Source: Nageia nagi (lineage: Eukaryota > Pinophyta). From it: 64,000 nt of DNA. A program made the translations under genes and the position numbers. Numbering within the stretch: the stretch's first letter is position 1; each line of letters begins with the position of its first letter. The notes under the pieces were generated by a model that was not told the origin of the DNA, ran no database searches, and worked only from the letters and a program-made list of their open reading frames with translations. This document shows positions 1-11,888 of the stretch, piece after piece. The stretch is taken from NCBI GenBank assembly GCA_050084985.1, contig JBITNC010000001.1, forward strand, positions 26,412,001 through 26,476,000, read 5' to 3'.

Positions 1-689
1 AGAGTTAATCTCTTCCGGATTGGTTAAGGACTTTTCATCCAATTCAGCCAACCTTGCAAGCAAACAACTTCACGTTCAAAATGCTTCAAAGAGGAGCGGA
101 GAGGAACGCCAATTGTTGGTTCTCTACGAATAGGACCGATTCAATTGAATGGAAATGAAATGTCTCAAAGTGAATGGATCATGGTTTTCGATGAAGGACT
201 TAAAAAGATGTCATAAAAGTAGAAATTGACATAGAATACCCAATCAACTTGAATGCTAAGGACCAAGCAACAAACATAGGTAGGCTTCAAGCACTTTTTA
301 ATGTTTTTTAGAGATAACTTCCCTAAAGCCCAAGAGCGTTCAAAGGAATAAAATGAAAGCACAAAAACCCACTATGAGTGCCCTCAAAGAATCAATCCAT
401 AGTATCAATATGAAAAGTCTCAAACTCAAGTCTTTGCATTACTTACTTTGTATTTTCTTTGTAAAAGAGTTACATAAAAGTTTTCACAATTTTTCTCCTT
501 TTACAAAAAATTTGAACTTGTTCTCAAAATTTTCATTCCTTGAAAAAGTTCCAAACTTTCAATCTCCATAAAAGTGACCCCATGGGGTCTATTTATAGAA
601 TTTCTAGGGTTTCCAAGTGTTGCCCTAATTCTATAAAAAAAATATTACATAGTTGCTTGCTACGACTAAGTCAGCTGACTTTTGGTGCT

Positions 690-3600
690 CTACTTACCAG
701 GTTGACTGATCATGAGAGTAGGGTTAGTCGAGTTTTGGTGCTCAACTTTCCCGGCTGATTGATTTACAAAATTTTCAAAATTTTCGAAAGTGACGAAAAT
801 TATGGTGGTTGATTTACGGTTTGCACGTGATGCGATGGTGGCCTCAAAGTCCGTGCTCATGAAGATTTCTCTGTTCTTGACTCCGATGTTGAGGATCTCC
901 ATTGTCCCTTCATTTGCCAACAGATATGCGGTGATGGTCTTTGAAGTCTTCTTCATTTCGCTGCACCATATTGCCATATTGCTGCCATATTTGAGTTGTT
1001 TGCCAGATTTGAGGACATTAATATCTTCAGTTTCGAGGTAAGTGTTGATCATCAGCTGGACCTCATTTATTACTGTGGAATAGTCCCTGCTGCGTCCATC
1101 TTCCTCGATCAACCTTAGATCAAATTGGTATTCAGCTAGCTGTTTTTTCATGTTTTCTTTGAAATTTTTCCTAACTTGGATGAAATCCTGACACTTTGAA
1201 ACAACGTAGAACAACCAATCATACTGGTAAAAGAATTGATGACAATACTCCAGTATTATTGGCATGCTAACAACTTTCCTTCTTAGCTCATCAATTACTT
1301 GATAACTATTGCCCCACTTGGCAATCAGTTCACAGATCCTGTTTTGAGCGATGAACAATCCATTGTCTTCAATAAAGAAATTAGTTATTCCTTGTAATAA
1401 CTCTTGAATAACCTCTTTGGTCTCGTTAAACCACTCTTGTTTGACCGCTTGAATCCCGGTATTCAATGAGATCCGTTTCCTGATGTCTTCAACTGTTAGG
1501 TTAGCAGCTTGGATATCAATGATCAACTTTCTCTTTTCAGCCAATTCTCTTTTCAGCTCCTTGAGCTCCAGCTTTTGTGATGTGTTCTCCTCTGTCAGTG
1601 TTGCAACATTAGAAAGTATTGCATGTTGCGTTCCTAAAGTTCCGATTGCTTTGCATGGCTCTTCACGTGTTTCCACCACTAATACAAATTCTCCATCGGC
1701 ATTCCTTTTCCTTCCTGCTGCAACAGTATCTGTGATGATGGAATTATCCTTCATCGAGGTGTAAGTGGCTACATGCTCAAATTCATTCTCTGATTCCTGA
1801 TCGGTTTCAAGGTCGGCACTGGCCTCGGATGGATGATATGCTCTTATGTTTTTTAAGAGCTCCGCCATGTCGAAATTGTAACTCGGCCTAGGATTGGCAA
1901 CTATAGTCACTTATCTCTCTGGATTCCCTTGATGTTCTTCCTCTCTCCTTTTCTTCCTCTGATCTTCATCTTCATCTTCATCCTCTTCATTTCCTTTGTC
2001 CCCTCCTGATGAGGAAGCTATTCTTTTGGACGTCGGGGTCCTTCTTGAAGGAAGTGGTGGAGGTTTTCTCTGAGGTGGAGGTGTCTTCTTTGGTTGTCGA
2101 GGTGTGGAAGCCTGTGTAGACATAGGTCTTGTTGCTTGAACGGGTTCTTCCATGGTAGGAGGACTTATGGCCGGTATCTCTTCGACTGATGAATTTGATT
2201 CATTGCCTGAGATGTAAGGTATTTTTGATATCTGGCTATCTTCTAAGGGTTCTCTCAGGAGGTCTACTTCGTTAATCTCATATTCATCCTCGCTGTTTCT
2301 AGAAGGAGGAGAAGCAGGAGAACTAGGGCCAGAATAATATAATTGTCCATCTCGGGATGGACCTCCGGTAGGGACTTCCACCAACGTTTTCAAGCATTTG
2401 TATGGGTGCGAAGTGCTTCCCGTCTCTTTGGTGCTTCTTATCTCTTGCAATAATCCTTGTATGGTCTGATCAATAGTTTGCCCTGGTTGAACAATGAGTA
2501 TGGCATATTGACCAGACTGCCCCTATGTCAATCTCATTGAAGGTGAAATTGGTGGCGGTTCACACGGAATCGGGGGATTCTTTTTAAGGATTATCGAAGG
2601 ATGTATCCTAGCTATTGCATTCTCCTCTTGCCTACCTCTTTTCTTCTTCTTCTTGGTCACGGTCTGCTTGAGCTTCTCTTTTACTGCCAAGTCCCTGTTT
2701 ATCTTTCTGATTTGCTTGATGTCATGTATATTTTTGTACCTTTTGAGCTTTCCTAAGTACTTGTGAGGGTAATTGGTTTGCTAGGTTTTCTTGTAGAATG
2801 CATCGATTACACCTTTAGGATCATAGTACTCTACCGCATGTTCTACTATGATGCCGTAATATGCTAGCTCCATCTTCATTGTCTTGACGTGACGTCATGA
2901 TGTGCATTCGTACTCCCCTATGCGGATAGGTAATTTGCATGTAATGGCACCTTTCTTGCACTAGACTTTCTCGTGTAAGTACGACAAGTGTCTGCAAAAT
3001 TCCATTAGGATGAACCGATCACTTGTGTAACGAAGAAGTCTGTAAGGTGGCTCAATTGACTTGTAAACCCTGATATATGTGGCATTTGTTTCTTTGAGAT
3101 AAAAATCTGCATGTCCTCGAAGAACTTGGATTGCCACTTGTGATATCTTGGTCATATTGACGGTCCCCTTTACCTCTGCATATATACGACACTCGAATCC
3201 TTCATTCATCATTTTGAATTCGTCCCACCGGTTTTCCAATATGAATCTAGGGTACCTCCGCCATACTGGCATTTATGGGTCAAAGAGGTACTTGTTATCT
3301 GTTATGGCGGATTTTCTATTCTTGCCATGTAGAAGTAGGAATACCAAGTAAGAGCTCATGTAGAATCTCTTTGTTTCTACGATTCTGGACAACTGTTGAG
3401 CTAAGCAGTCGCTGATCACCTTACTCCATCTGATCCCTTTACCTCTGCTGATCTGATGTATGAAGCCCACGAACTCCTTTCTGAATCTTTGATCATTTTC
3501 TTGTCCCGTGATCTTGTACAATATACTGATAATGGTTGAGACTGTAGGATAGAAGTCTATCCGTCTGGGTTTATTTAAGGCCTTTGCCTTGTAATCTTTG

Positions 3601-4091
3601 CACTCGTCAAGTAGCCGGTCTCTTATCAAATTCCTTGGCTTGGTCAGGCTGTTATATAATCTGACAGACTCTTTCATGGAGAATATGATGCTTTCATTAC
3701 TCTATGCAAATGCGTTCTCTATTCCTTCCATTGTGAAATCTAGTATCTTTGTGCCTTCATTATTGAAGAGGACTCTCTCCTTTGTGTCGCAATATCTTGC
3801 TACTTCGAGGCACAGTTCTGGGAATGGAGTAGTAAAAGGGATCAAAGAAGCTTCTACGATCCTGCATTGAGCAAGTGTAATGTTGAATAGTCATTCGTGT
3901 GGGATCTTGGCCATCTTCTCTAATGACTTGACGGGGTCAGTGTTTGCTGAATCTGTGTCCCTGATTTGTCCAAGGCCATCTACTAGCATAGCTGTAGGGA
4001 AGAGAGCCTTCCCTCGTTTTTCCAGGGTGATCAGGCTAGTCTTCACGAGCTTCTCCATTAGGAGCTCTTTGTTTTTATTAGCAATGCTCAT
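690..4091 (-). pseudogene. P-element long ORF, copy in P1 (about 1,134 codons, one frame)
   Basis: I do not recognise this protein. From ATG at 4091 to the stop at 690-692 a single frame is kept with no frameshift, broken by about eight internal stops, including 3891-3893, 3273-3275, 2961-2963 and 1911-1913. Order of parts: an N-terminal region with RDTD and PFPELCLEVARYCD; a region ending in KGIRWSKVISDCLAQQLSRI and FYMSSYLVFLLLHGK; YPRFILENRW through HADFYLKETNATYIRVYKS; YDPKGVIDAFY; a basic run KKKKRGRQEE; a Ser/Pro/Glu-rich linker; then a C-terminal coiled coil (LELKELKRELAEKRKL) and YCHQFFYQYDW. Copies in P4, P6 and P7 align along this order. There is no CCHC knuckle, YxDD, DD35E or DTG protease motif. 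It could be a gag-like or a nuclear protein; the function is unknown. Confidence 0.75.
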
Positions 4092-4830
4092 GGTTCAAAC
4101 CTGTGGAGTACAACAAGGTGTTAGGAGTGTTAATGGGTATCTTTGGAGTGATTTTGGAGCAAAAAAGAGAGTCAAATTTTTGGTTTTTTTAGAAGCGAAG
4201 TGTGGATTTTCGAGAATTTTGAAGTTCGTCGAAAGTGGGAAACAAGTACATGGGGTGTTGGCAAATAAATCTAGGAGGTTTGTGGCCAAGTCTCGGAGAA
4301 AAATTTCGAGTTTTTGGAGTTCGAAGTAACTCGCTGTTTTTTGAGCCCATGTATTCATTTTTTGACAGGTTTTTGCAGCTTCGAAGCTTGGAAAGATAGG
4401 GATGTAAAATGGGTTTTCAAGCTTCGTTTTTGGGAAGTGAATGATAGAGGTTGCTCTCCTATATGGGATCTATCACTTTGGTATTCACTTCGAAGTTTGG
4501 ATCAGTCAAAAATTTGGAGTTTTTTGGCCTTGAAAAAGTGTTTTTTTTGTGTTTTTTCACTTTTTTTCAAACAGCTTGAAAATGTCCAAAAGATAAGGGG
4601 TGTTTGAAATTTTGAAAATTTTTAAAAAGTGGATTTGACCTAATAGGTGGATAGAAGATGGAATTTTAAGATCCTTGAAATTTTTTGACAAGGTTTTGGC
4701 TTATTTTGGATCTTGTAAGCAATTTTGAAGTTTTTGAGCAATTTTGTGAGGTTTTGTGAGGATTTTGCTCAAAAATGGTTGCATGGAGGCTCAAGGAGAA
4801 TGTTTGTGGAGCAAATGAGAGGCTTATGGG

Positions 4831-4840
4831 GTATTTATAG
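4831..4840 (-). promoter_or_regulatory. TATA box of the P1 gene
   Basis: CTATAAATAC on the minus strand, about 740 bp upstream of the 4091 start codon. The same sequence in the same context sits at 8721-8730 in P2. That conservation between copies supports a Pol II core promoter; transcription itself is inferred. Confidence 0.5.
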
Positions 4841-4929
4841 GTTTTTTGTGCCTTTTGCGTGCTCCTTAGTGGGTTTTTGACCTAAAAAGTGCTCTAGTGG
4901 TGCATTTTGCATAGTTTTTAAGTTTTTAG

Positions 4930-6610
4930 AGCCTTTAAATACTCCATAGGATTGCAAACCTGCGCCTAGCTTTTTGAGGCACTTCCTTGGGTCAAAATGG
5001 AAAAATTCAAAGTTTAATGTGATTCAAATCACTTCCTTCACCCATCTATGTGCCCAAAATCGAATTTTGATGAGTTTTGGGGCTTTTCTTGCATCTAGGT
5101 GCCAATTTTCACTTTTTTGGGTTCTCCAATGGCTTGGAAACCTGGGCATGACTTTTTGGGGCATTTCTAGTGCTCAATTTCGAAAATTTGTAAGTTTAAA
5201 CATGCTTGGAATGCCCTTTTCCATACAACCATGTAAAAAAATTTGAATTTTTTGCAAAACTTTCACTCCTCCTCATGCTAGGCGCTGATTTTCACTTCAT
5301 TGGTTTTAGAAAAAATCAGCAAACCTGTGCCTACGATTTTGGGCCACTTCCCTTTCTCAAATTTGGAAATTTGCAAGTTTAAATGTGCTAGAAATCATGT
5401 TTTCCTTGCGATTGACCCTTGAAACTTGGATTTTGAGGCAATTTTTCAAAAACTCTTGTTCCTAAGCACTAGATTTCACTTAAACTGCGCCTGCCTTTTA
5501 AGTGCCTCAAAATTGCTTAAAATTTGGATTTTGCAAGTTTAAATGTGTTTATAATGATGTTTTTGACCCAATGGACCCTTCACACTTGTGTTTTGAGCAA
5601 AATTTGCAAAATATTTCCATCTTAGGTGCTAGATTTCACTCCATTGGAGTTCCAATGGCATGAAAACCTGCGCTTAGCCTTTAGGTGCCTTTCCATTGCT
5701 CAAAATTCGAATTTTGTAGTTCTAAATGTGCTCAAAATGGGGTTTTCTGTGCAATTGACACCTTGGGATCAAATTTTAGTGCATTTTTCACTTATCCCTC
5801 CAAGTTAGGCACCATTTTTCATCCCTATGGAATTAGAAACATTTGCAAACCTGCTCCTAGTCTTTGGAGGGTCAAAACTTGCTGATTTTCCAATTTTTCA
5901 AGACTTAAATGTGCTAGAAATCACATTTTACACCTTGTAGACCCCTCAAACTTGAATTTTGACCAAAATTTATCAAATTCTTTGATCCTAGGCGCCATTT
6001 TTCACCTCATTGGATTTCCATAGCTCTCAAAACTTGCGCCTAGTCTTTAGGGTGGTCAAATGTTCTCAAAATTGAAAATTTTGAGACCTAAATGTGTTTG
6101 TAATCATGTTTTCCTTTGTCCCAAGCACTTAAACTTGATTTTTGGTCAAATATGATTCTATCTTGTCAACCTAGGCGCCATTTTTCACTTCAATGGTTTT
6201 GGAAACATCTAGAAACTTGCACCTAGCATTTTGGGGGTCTTTACTTGCTCAAAACCAAAAATTTTGAGACCTTATGTGGCTTAGAACCATCTTTTCCACT
6301 CATTCATGCATTTAGATTTTATTTTTGATGTATTTCCACTTTTTATTTACTATCTAGGCACCAAAATGCATCTCTATGTTTTTCCCATAGGCTTGAAAAA
6401 CTACGCCTAGCCTCAGAGTTCCTTGGACTTGGTCAAAATCAAAAATTTCGAGTGTTAACTGTGATAGAATTCACCTTATCTCTCCTAATATGCTCTTAGA
6501 CTCGAATTCCGATACCATTTGTATTTATCTATAAGAAACATGCAACATTTTTCCCTCACTTGGATCTTCAACACCTTGGGAAAATGTGCCTAGGGCTAAG
6601 GCTACTCAAA
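4930..6610. repeat. About ten tandem units of ~181-184 bp in the P1 leader
   Basis: The phrase AAACCTGCGCCTAGC and its variants recur near 4966, 5146, 5327, 5489, 5666, 5853, 6034, 6218, 6402 and 6586. Most spacings are 177-187 bp and one is 162. Each unit also carries a 'GTGCTCAAAATCGAAAATTT' type phrase, a 'CTAAATGTGCT' phrase and a 'TAGGCGCCATTTTTCAC' phrase. Units are strongly diverged, so the array is old. It lies between the palindromic terminus and the TATA box. Confidence 0.8.
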
Positions 6611-7260
6611 CTTGCATTTTGGAACATTTTGGATTCAATCTCTGCATTTCCGGCCACTCTTGGCATTTCCGAGGTCAAACTCGACCAAAACACCCTTTCT
6701 GGTACCTCCAAGCTCAAACTCTGTATTTTTGATGATTTCCGAGTGCAAATGGTGCAAAAATGACCATTTCCGCCTTTCTAGGCTCAAAGTTGTCATTTTT
6801 TGTCATTTCCGGCATTTCCAGGCCCTTAGTGTGAGAAAATGACATTTTCTAGCATTTTTGGCATTTTTGAGCATTTCTGGCAGTTTTGGCTACTTTCGGT
6901 CATTTCCGAGCTTTCTGGATTCAAATCATGCAAAACACTGTTTTTTTACGATATTGACCATTTCTAGGCCCAAAAGTGACCAAAACGTGCTTTTCTACCT
7001 TGTCCTTTTCCAACTTTTCAGGGTCAACTTTGACAAAAACGTCCATTTTTGTCATCCTTGTCATCTTCAAGGCATCTGTACTCAAAAGTGATAAAAAACG
7101 CTCATTTTTGCTACTTAGGTACCTGTGCGCTCAAATTTTGCAAAAAACGTGCATTTCTGTGAGGCTAGGCACCTATGAGCTCAATTCTTTAAAAATGCTC
7201 TTTTTTTGTCAACTCTGCCAATCTTGTGCTCAAATGCTGTGAAAATGTGCCTTTTATGCT
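6610..7260. repeat. Short-motif block between repeat array and P1 terminus
   Basis: This block has imperfect reiterations of 'CATTTCCGGCATTTCCGAGCTCAAA' followed by 'GTGCAAAAACG', a few tens of bases apart. Matching blocks lie at 10130-10800 in P2 and at about 43900-44420 plus 45273-45390 in P5. No protein-coding potential was seen. Confidence 0.55.
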
Positions 7261-7511
7261 CTGTTGGTCGCTTGGTGAAAAACTCCCTGATCGCTGCCGT
7301 GATCCAAAACTGCATCCTGCTTAATGTTGCTTGAAACCGGACCATGAGGACACACTGAACTGACTTGGTGCCTTTGCGAGTATTTGTGTGTACTGCTTCA
7401 TCACTTGGCTGCTTTGACTCTTTTCTCTAACTGTCGTATAGTCACCTCTAGGCTATGTCGTCCATTGCCTTCAAAAAAAGTAGGGTCCCCAAAATGCTGC
7501 TTCTTGGGGTG

Positions 7512-7529
7512 TGTTGTGCATGCACAACA
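7512..7529. repeat. Terminal 18-bp palindrome of P1
   Basis: TGTTGTGCATGCACAACA is perfectly self-complementary. It is preceded on the plus strand by a G-rich tract (CTTGGGGTG). Equivalents close P2, P3, P4, P5, P7 and P9. Confidence 0.85.
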
Positions 7530-7995
7530 TTATCAAGTTCCCTGGCTTGGTCAAGTTGTTATAGAATCTGACGGACTCTTTCATGGCGAATATGATGCCC
7601 TCGTTACTCCATGCAAATGCGCTCTCTATTCTGTCCAAAGTAAAATCTGGTATTTTTGTGCCTTCAATGTCGAGGACTCTCTCCTTTGTCTCGCAGCATC
7701 TGGCTACCTCGAGGCACAATTCTGGGAATGGAGCAGTAAAAGGGATCAAAGAAGCTTCAACGATCTTGGATTGAGCAAGTGTATCGTTGAGCAGTCATTC
7801 GTGTGGGATCTTGGCTATCTTCTTTAATGATTTGATGGGGTCAGTATGCGCCCAATCAGTGTCTCTAATTTGCACAAGGCCATCTACTAGCACAACTGTA
7901 GGGAAGGCAGCCTTCCCTCTTTTTTCCAAGGTGATGACGCTAGTCTTTATGAGCTTCTCCATCTGGAGCTTTTTGTTTTTCATATCAATGCTCAT
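7530..7995 (-). pseudogene. P-element long ORF, N-terminal fragment in P2
   Basis: The fragment begins MSIDMKNKKLQMEKLIKTS and aligns codon for codon with the first ~155 codons of the P1 gene. It carries one internal stop after AKIPHE, at the same place as in P1. It keeps TGG (Trp) in AFAWSNEG, where P1 has TAG. The frame ends at N-L-I-(M), exactly where the P1 palindrome starts, so the truncation is due to insertion. Confidence 0.75.
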
Positions 7996-8720
7996 GATTC
8001 AAACTTGTGGAGTAAGACAAGGTGTTAGGAGTGATACTTGGTATCTTTGGAGCAACTTTGGATCAAAAAAGAGGTAATCAAATTTTTGGCTTATTTTGGG
8101 TTTTTTTTTAGAAGCTAAGTGTGGAACTTTGAGAATTTTGAAGTTCGTCGGAACTGGGAAATGGATTTATGGGATGTTGGCAAATAAATCTAGGAGGCTT
8201 GTAACTATGTCTCAAAGAAAAATTTCGAGTTTTTGAGGTCCGAATTAACTTGCTGTTTTTTAGCCCATGTATTCATTTTTTGACAGGTTTTTGCAGCTTT
8301 GAAGCTTGGAAAGATAAGGATGCAAAGTGGGTTTTCAAGCTTCGTTTGGGGGAAGGGAATGATGGAGGTTGCTCTCCTATATGGGGTCTTATCACTTTGG
8401 AGTTTTTTGGCCTTGAAAATGTGTTTTTTGTGTTTTTTCACTTTTTTTCAAAAAGCTTGAAAATGGTGAAAATGGCCAAAAGATAGGGGGGTCCAAAATT
8501 TCGAAAATTTTTAAAAAGTGGATTTAACCTAATGGGTGGATAGAGGAAAGAATTCTAAGATTCTTGAAAATTTTTGACAAGGTTTTGGCTTATTTTGGAT
8601 CTTGTGAGCGAATTTGAAGTTTTTGAGCAATTTTGTGAGGTTTTGTGAGAATTTTGCTCAAAAATGGGTACATGGAGGCTCAAGGAGAGTGTTTGTGAAG
8701 CAAATGAGAGGCTTAAGGGG

Positions 8721-8730
8721 GTATTTATAG
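8721..8730 (-). promoter_or_regulatory. TATA box of the P2 gene
   Basis: CTATAAATAC on the minus strand, about 730 bp upstream of the 7995 start codon, within flanks shared with 4800-4870 of P1. Confidence 0.5.
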
Positions 8731-8839
8731 GTTTTTTGTGCCTTTTGCATGCTCCTTAGTGGGTTTTTGACCTAAAAAGTGCTCTAGGGGTGCATTTTGC
8801 ATAGTTTTTAAGTCCTTGGAGCCTTTAAACACTCCATAG

Positions 8840-10125
8840 GATTACAAACCTGCGCCTGACTTTTTGGGGCATTTCTAATGGCCAAATTCGAAAATTTGCT
8901 GACCTAAACATGCATAGAATGCCTTTTTCCATGCAACCATGTGAAAAAGTTTTATTTTTTTTGCAAAATTTTCACTCCTCTCATGCTAGGCGCTGATTTT
9001 CATTTCATTGGTTTTGGAAAAATTAGCAAACCTACGCCTAGGATTTTGGGCCACTTACCTTGCTCAAAATTCGAATGTTGCAAGTTTAAATGTGTCTAGA
9101 ATGGTTTTTTTGACCCAAGGGACCCTTCACACTTGAGTTTTGAGCAAAATTTGCAAAATATTTCCATCCTAGGAGCTAGATTTCACTTCATTGAATTTTC
9201 AATGGCATGAAAACCTGCGCCTAACCTTTGGGTGCCTTTCCATTGCTCCAAATTGGAATTTTGTAGTTCTAAATGTGCTCAAAATGGGGATTTCCACCTA
9301 ATGGACACTTTAGGATGAATTTTTGATGCATTTTTCACTTCTCTCTCCAAGTTTGGCACCATTTTTCATCCCTGTGGAATTAGAAACATTTGCAAACCTG
9401 CGCCTTTGGAGGGTTAAAACTTGCTCAAAATCGAATTTTTCAAGACCTAAATGTGTTAGAAACCACATTTTACACCCTATGGACCCCTCAAACTTGAGTT
9501 TTGACCAACTATTTTAGGTGCCATTTTTAATCCCATTGGATTTCCATAGCTCTCAAAACCTGCACCTAGACTTTAGGGTGCCCAAATGTGCTCAAAATCG
9601 AAAAATGAGACCTAAATGTGCTTACAATCATGTTTTCCTTGGTACCAAGCACTTAAACCTGATTTTTGGTCAAAGAACTTTCCATCTTGTCATTCTAGGT
9701 GCCATTTTTCATCCCATTGGAATTAGAAAAACTTGGAAACTTGCGCCTAGCATTCTGGGGGTCTGTACTTGCTCAAAATCAAAAATTTCAAGACCTGATG
9801 TGGCTTAGAACCATCTTTTCCACTCATTCATGCATTTAGATTTGATTTTGATGCATTTTCATTTTTTTCTCCACTTCCTAGGCACCAAAATGCACTTCTA
9901 TGGATTTCCCATATGCTTGAAAAACTACGCCTAGCCTTAGAGTTCCTTAGACTTGGTCAAAATCGAAAATTTCGAGTCTTGAACATGATAGAATTCACCT
10001 TATCTCTTCGAAGATGTTCTTAAACTCGAATTCCGATGCTATTTGTATTTATCTTTGAGAAACAAGCACCTTTTTCCCCTTACTTAGATCTTCAATTCCT
10101 TGGGAAAATGTGCCTGAGGCTAAGG
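8840..10125. repeat. About eight tandem units of ~183 bp in the P2 leader
   Basis: The GCGCCT phrase recurs at about 8852, 9034, 9217, 9400, 9562, 9743, 9927 and 10110. Spacings are 182, 183, 183, 162, 181, 184 and 183. The single short unit sits at the same rank as the 162-bp unit of P1, so the array expanded before the two elements separated. Confidence 0.8.
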
Positions 10126-11079
10126 CTTCTCAAACTTGCATTTTCAAACCATTATGGACTCAATCTTTGCATTTCCGGCCACTCCCGATGTTTTAGAGCA
10201 CAAACTCGATCAAAATGCCCTTTTCGGCACCTTCGAGCTCAAAATCTGCATTTTTGATGATTTTCGAGCTCAAAGGGTGCAAAAACGACCATTTCCGCCT
10301 TTTCGAGCTCAATGTTGTCATTTTTCGTCATTTCCGGCACTTCTGGGCTCAAAGTATTCAATCCTGCCCATTTTCGGCATTTTTGGGCCCTTATTGTGAA
10401 AAAAGACCTTTTCTGACATTTCTGATATTGTCAAGCATTTCTGGCCATTTTGGGGCTCAACCCATCACTTTCGGTCATTTTCAAGCTTTCCGGACTCAAA
10501 CCGTGCAAAATGCACCTTTTTTTACCATACTGACCATTTCCGGGACCAAAAGTGACCAAAATGCGCTTTTCTACCTCACTTGCCCTTTTCTAGCCTTCCG
10601 TGGTCAACTTTGACCAAAATGTCCATTTTTGTCAACTTTGTCATTTTCAAGGCACCCGGACTTTAAGCTGACAAAAAACGCTAATTTCTGTCACCTGGGT
10701 ACCTTAGCACTCAAATTCTGCAAAAACGCGTTTTTCTGTTGCGCTAGGCACCTATGAGCTCAATCTCTGTAAAAACGCCCCTTTTTTTGTTAGCTTGACA
10801 CTCTTGCACTGAAATGTTGTAAAACTCCCTTTTTCCTATCTATTGGCCGTTTTGTGGAAAACTCCCTTCTTGGTCGCTGCTTTGATCCAAAACTGTGGCT
10901 TGCTTGATTTCGTTTGAAACCGGGCCTTGAATGGCCTCTGGACACGTTGAACTGCCTTGGTGCCTCTGGGGTACCTGTGTGCATTGCTACATCACACAAT
11001 CGTCATCTAGTCATCTGTAGGCAATGTAGTCCATTGCCTTCAAAAAAGTAGGGTCCCCAAATTGCTGCATCTTGGGGTG

Positions 11080-11097
11080 TGTTGTGCGGGCACAACA
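11080..11097. repeat. Terminal 18-bp palindrome of P2
   Basis: TGTTGTGCGGGCACAACA, 8-bp arms around GG, preceded by CTTGGGGTG. The target flank GAGTG follows. Confidence 0.85.
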
Positions 11098-11102
11098 GAG
11101 TG

Positions 11103-11780
11103 TGTATCCACGTATATTATTGAAATAATGGAATGGATTACTGTAAATCTGGGACACTACATGTCTTATGTTTTCCGTTGATGAGCTAAAGTTAGAACAT
11201 CATTTGTAGTGCAGCCATTGTCAGACATGGGTTACTGAACAATCTATTGTAATGAATGCTAAAAGAGAAAGCTATCGTGAAAATGTATTTGGATGTATGA
11301 AAGAAGGCGGAGTAAGGGGTTAATCAGCATTATAATTAACCAATTCCAATCATTTTCTCAGTATCTTCCACAGTAAATTTATGCTAGTAATTATCTGAAG
11401 TCACTCAACTACGTACGGTATATATGCCAATTGCATTAACTTCCATGTCACATTCTTCAAAAATATGTTTTCATTTAGAGAATATTGAATGTGTTTGCTT
11501 GTAAGACCTTTTTAATATCTAATACCACTGCATTAGTTCTTTCTTGAAATGTGCCTGTATACCATTAGGATATTGCTTATATCATCAACTACATGCTGAA
11601 TCAATTTGCTGCATGGCATATGATCAATTATTCTGGCTAATATTTGCAGAAAATATTTACAGGATTATGTGAGTGTTTGATATCCATATCTCAATTTCTG
11701 AGTTTCACAAATGGAATATTATTTTTCTGGTCTTTTTAACCACAGTTATAGTTATTTACAACTCTGAATAATGTGTGCAG
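11103..11780 (+). other. Native SKI2 intron sequence, nothing else recognised
   Basis: This is AT-rich unique-looking DNA between the P2 terminus and the first visible SKI2 exon, with a pyrimidine-rich tract and TGTGCAG acceptor at its end. No exon, RNA gene or repeat was seen. Confidence 0.5.
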
Positions 11781-11888
11781 GTATGGGCTGTCATGGGAGG
11801 TGGTGGAGATATTGCTGGCCGTTTTTCAGAACTCGTGCCTGATATGGCTCTTGATTTTCCTTTTGAGTTGGATAAATTTCAGAAAGAG
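11781..11888 (+). CDS. SKI2: SKI2 exon: start of helicase core (FELDKFQKE)
   Basis: Thirty-six codons, phase 0 to phase 0, running from VWAVMGGGG to FELDKFQKE just ahead of the helicase core. The acceptor is TGTGCAG at 11774-11780 and the donor is GTATTG from 11889. In other plants this block directly precedes the Walker A segment. The following intron is 9,076 bp and full of LTR elements. No upstream exon was found in 11103-11780, and the DNA left of that is element P2. Confidence 0.92.

Larger units (their letters stand above)
1..7529 (-). mobile_element. P1: P-family element, subfamily I, left end outside the window
   Basis: In gene orientation (minus) P1 starts at 7529 with the 18-bp palindrome. 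It runs through a short-motif block and a 183-bp repeat array to a TATA box, then the long gene at 4091-690, and 3' DNA leaving the window at base 1. Bases 1-640 match 41150-41700 of P5, so the missing left end should lie roughly 360 bp before base 1. P1 is inserted in the gene of P2: sequence to the right of 7529 continues the P2 reading frame. The flank TTATC at 7530-7534 predicts the other copy of the target duplication beyond the window. Confidence 0.75.
7530..11097 (-). mobile_element. P2: P-family element, subfamily I, interrupted by P1
   Basis: P2 ends at 11097 with its palindrome and reads leftward through a short-motif block, a 183-bp array, a TATA box at 8721-8730 and the start of the same gene at 7995. 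At 7530 it is cut by P1. The remainder should resume left of P1, outside the window. The right flank is GAGTG (11098-11102), where ordinary intron-like DNA begins. Bases 3640-7529 and 7530-11097 look like a tandem duplication because P1 and P2 are related copies, one inside the other. Confidence 0.75.

Noticed and set aside
353-758. Small plus-strand ORFs near the window start
   Set aside because: They lie in 3' DNA of P1, are not conserved in the matching part of P5 (41150-41700), and have no recognisable motif.
3640-11097. Segmental tandem duplication
   Set aside because: The junction is exactly at a P-element terminus, and the halves are related elements, so nested insertion explains it better.
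11080-11097. Helitron 3' hairpin
   Set aside because: No CTRR end and no A/T target; 5-bp duplications are made instead.
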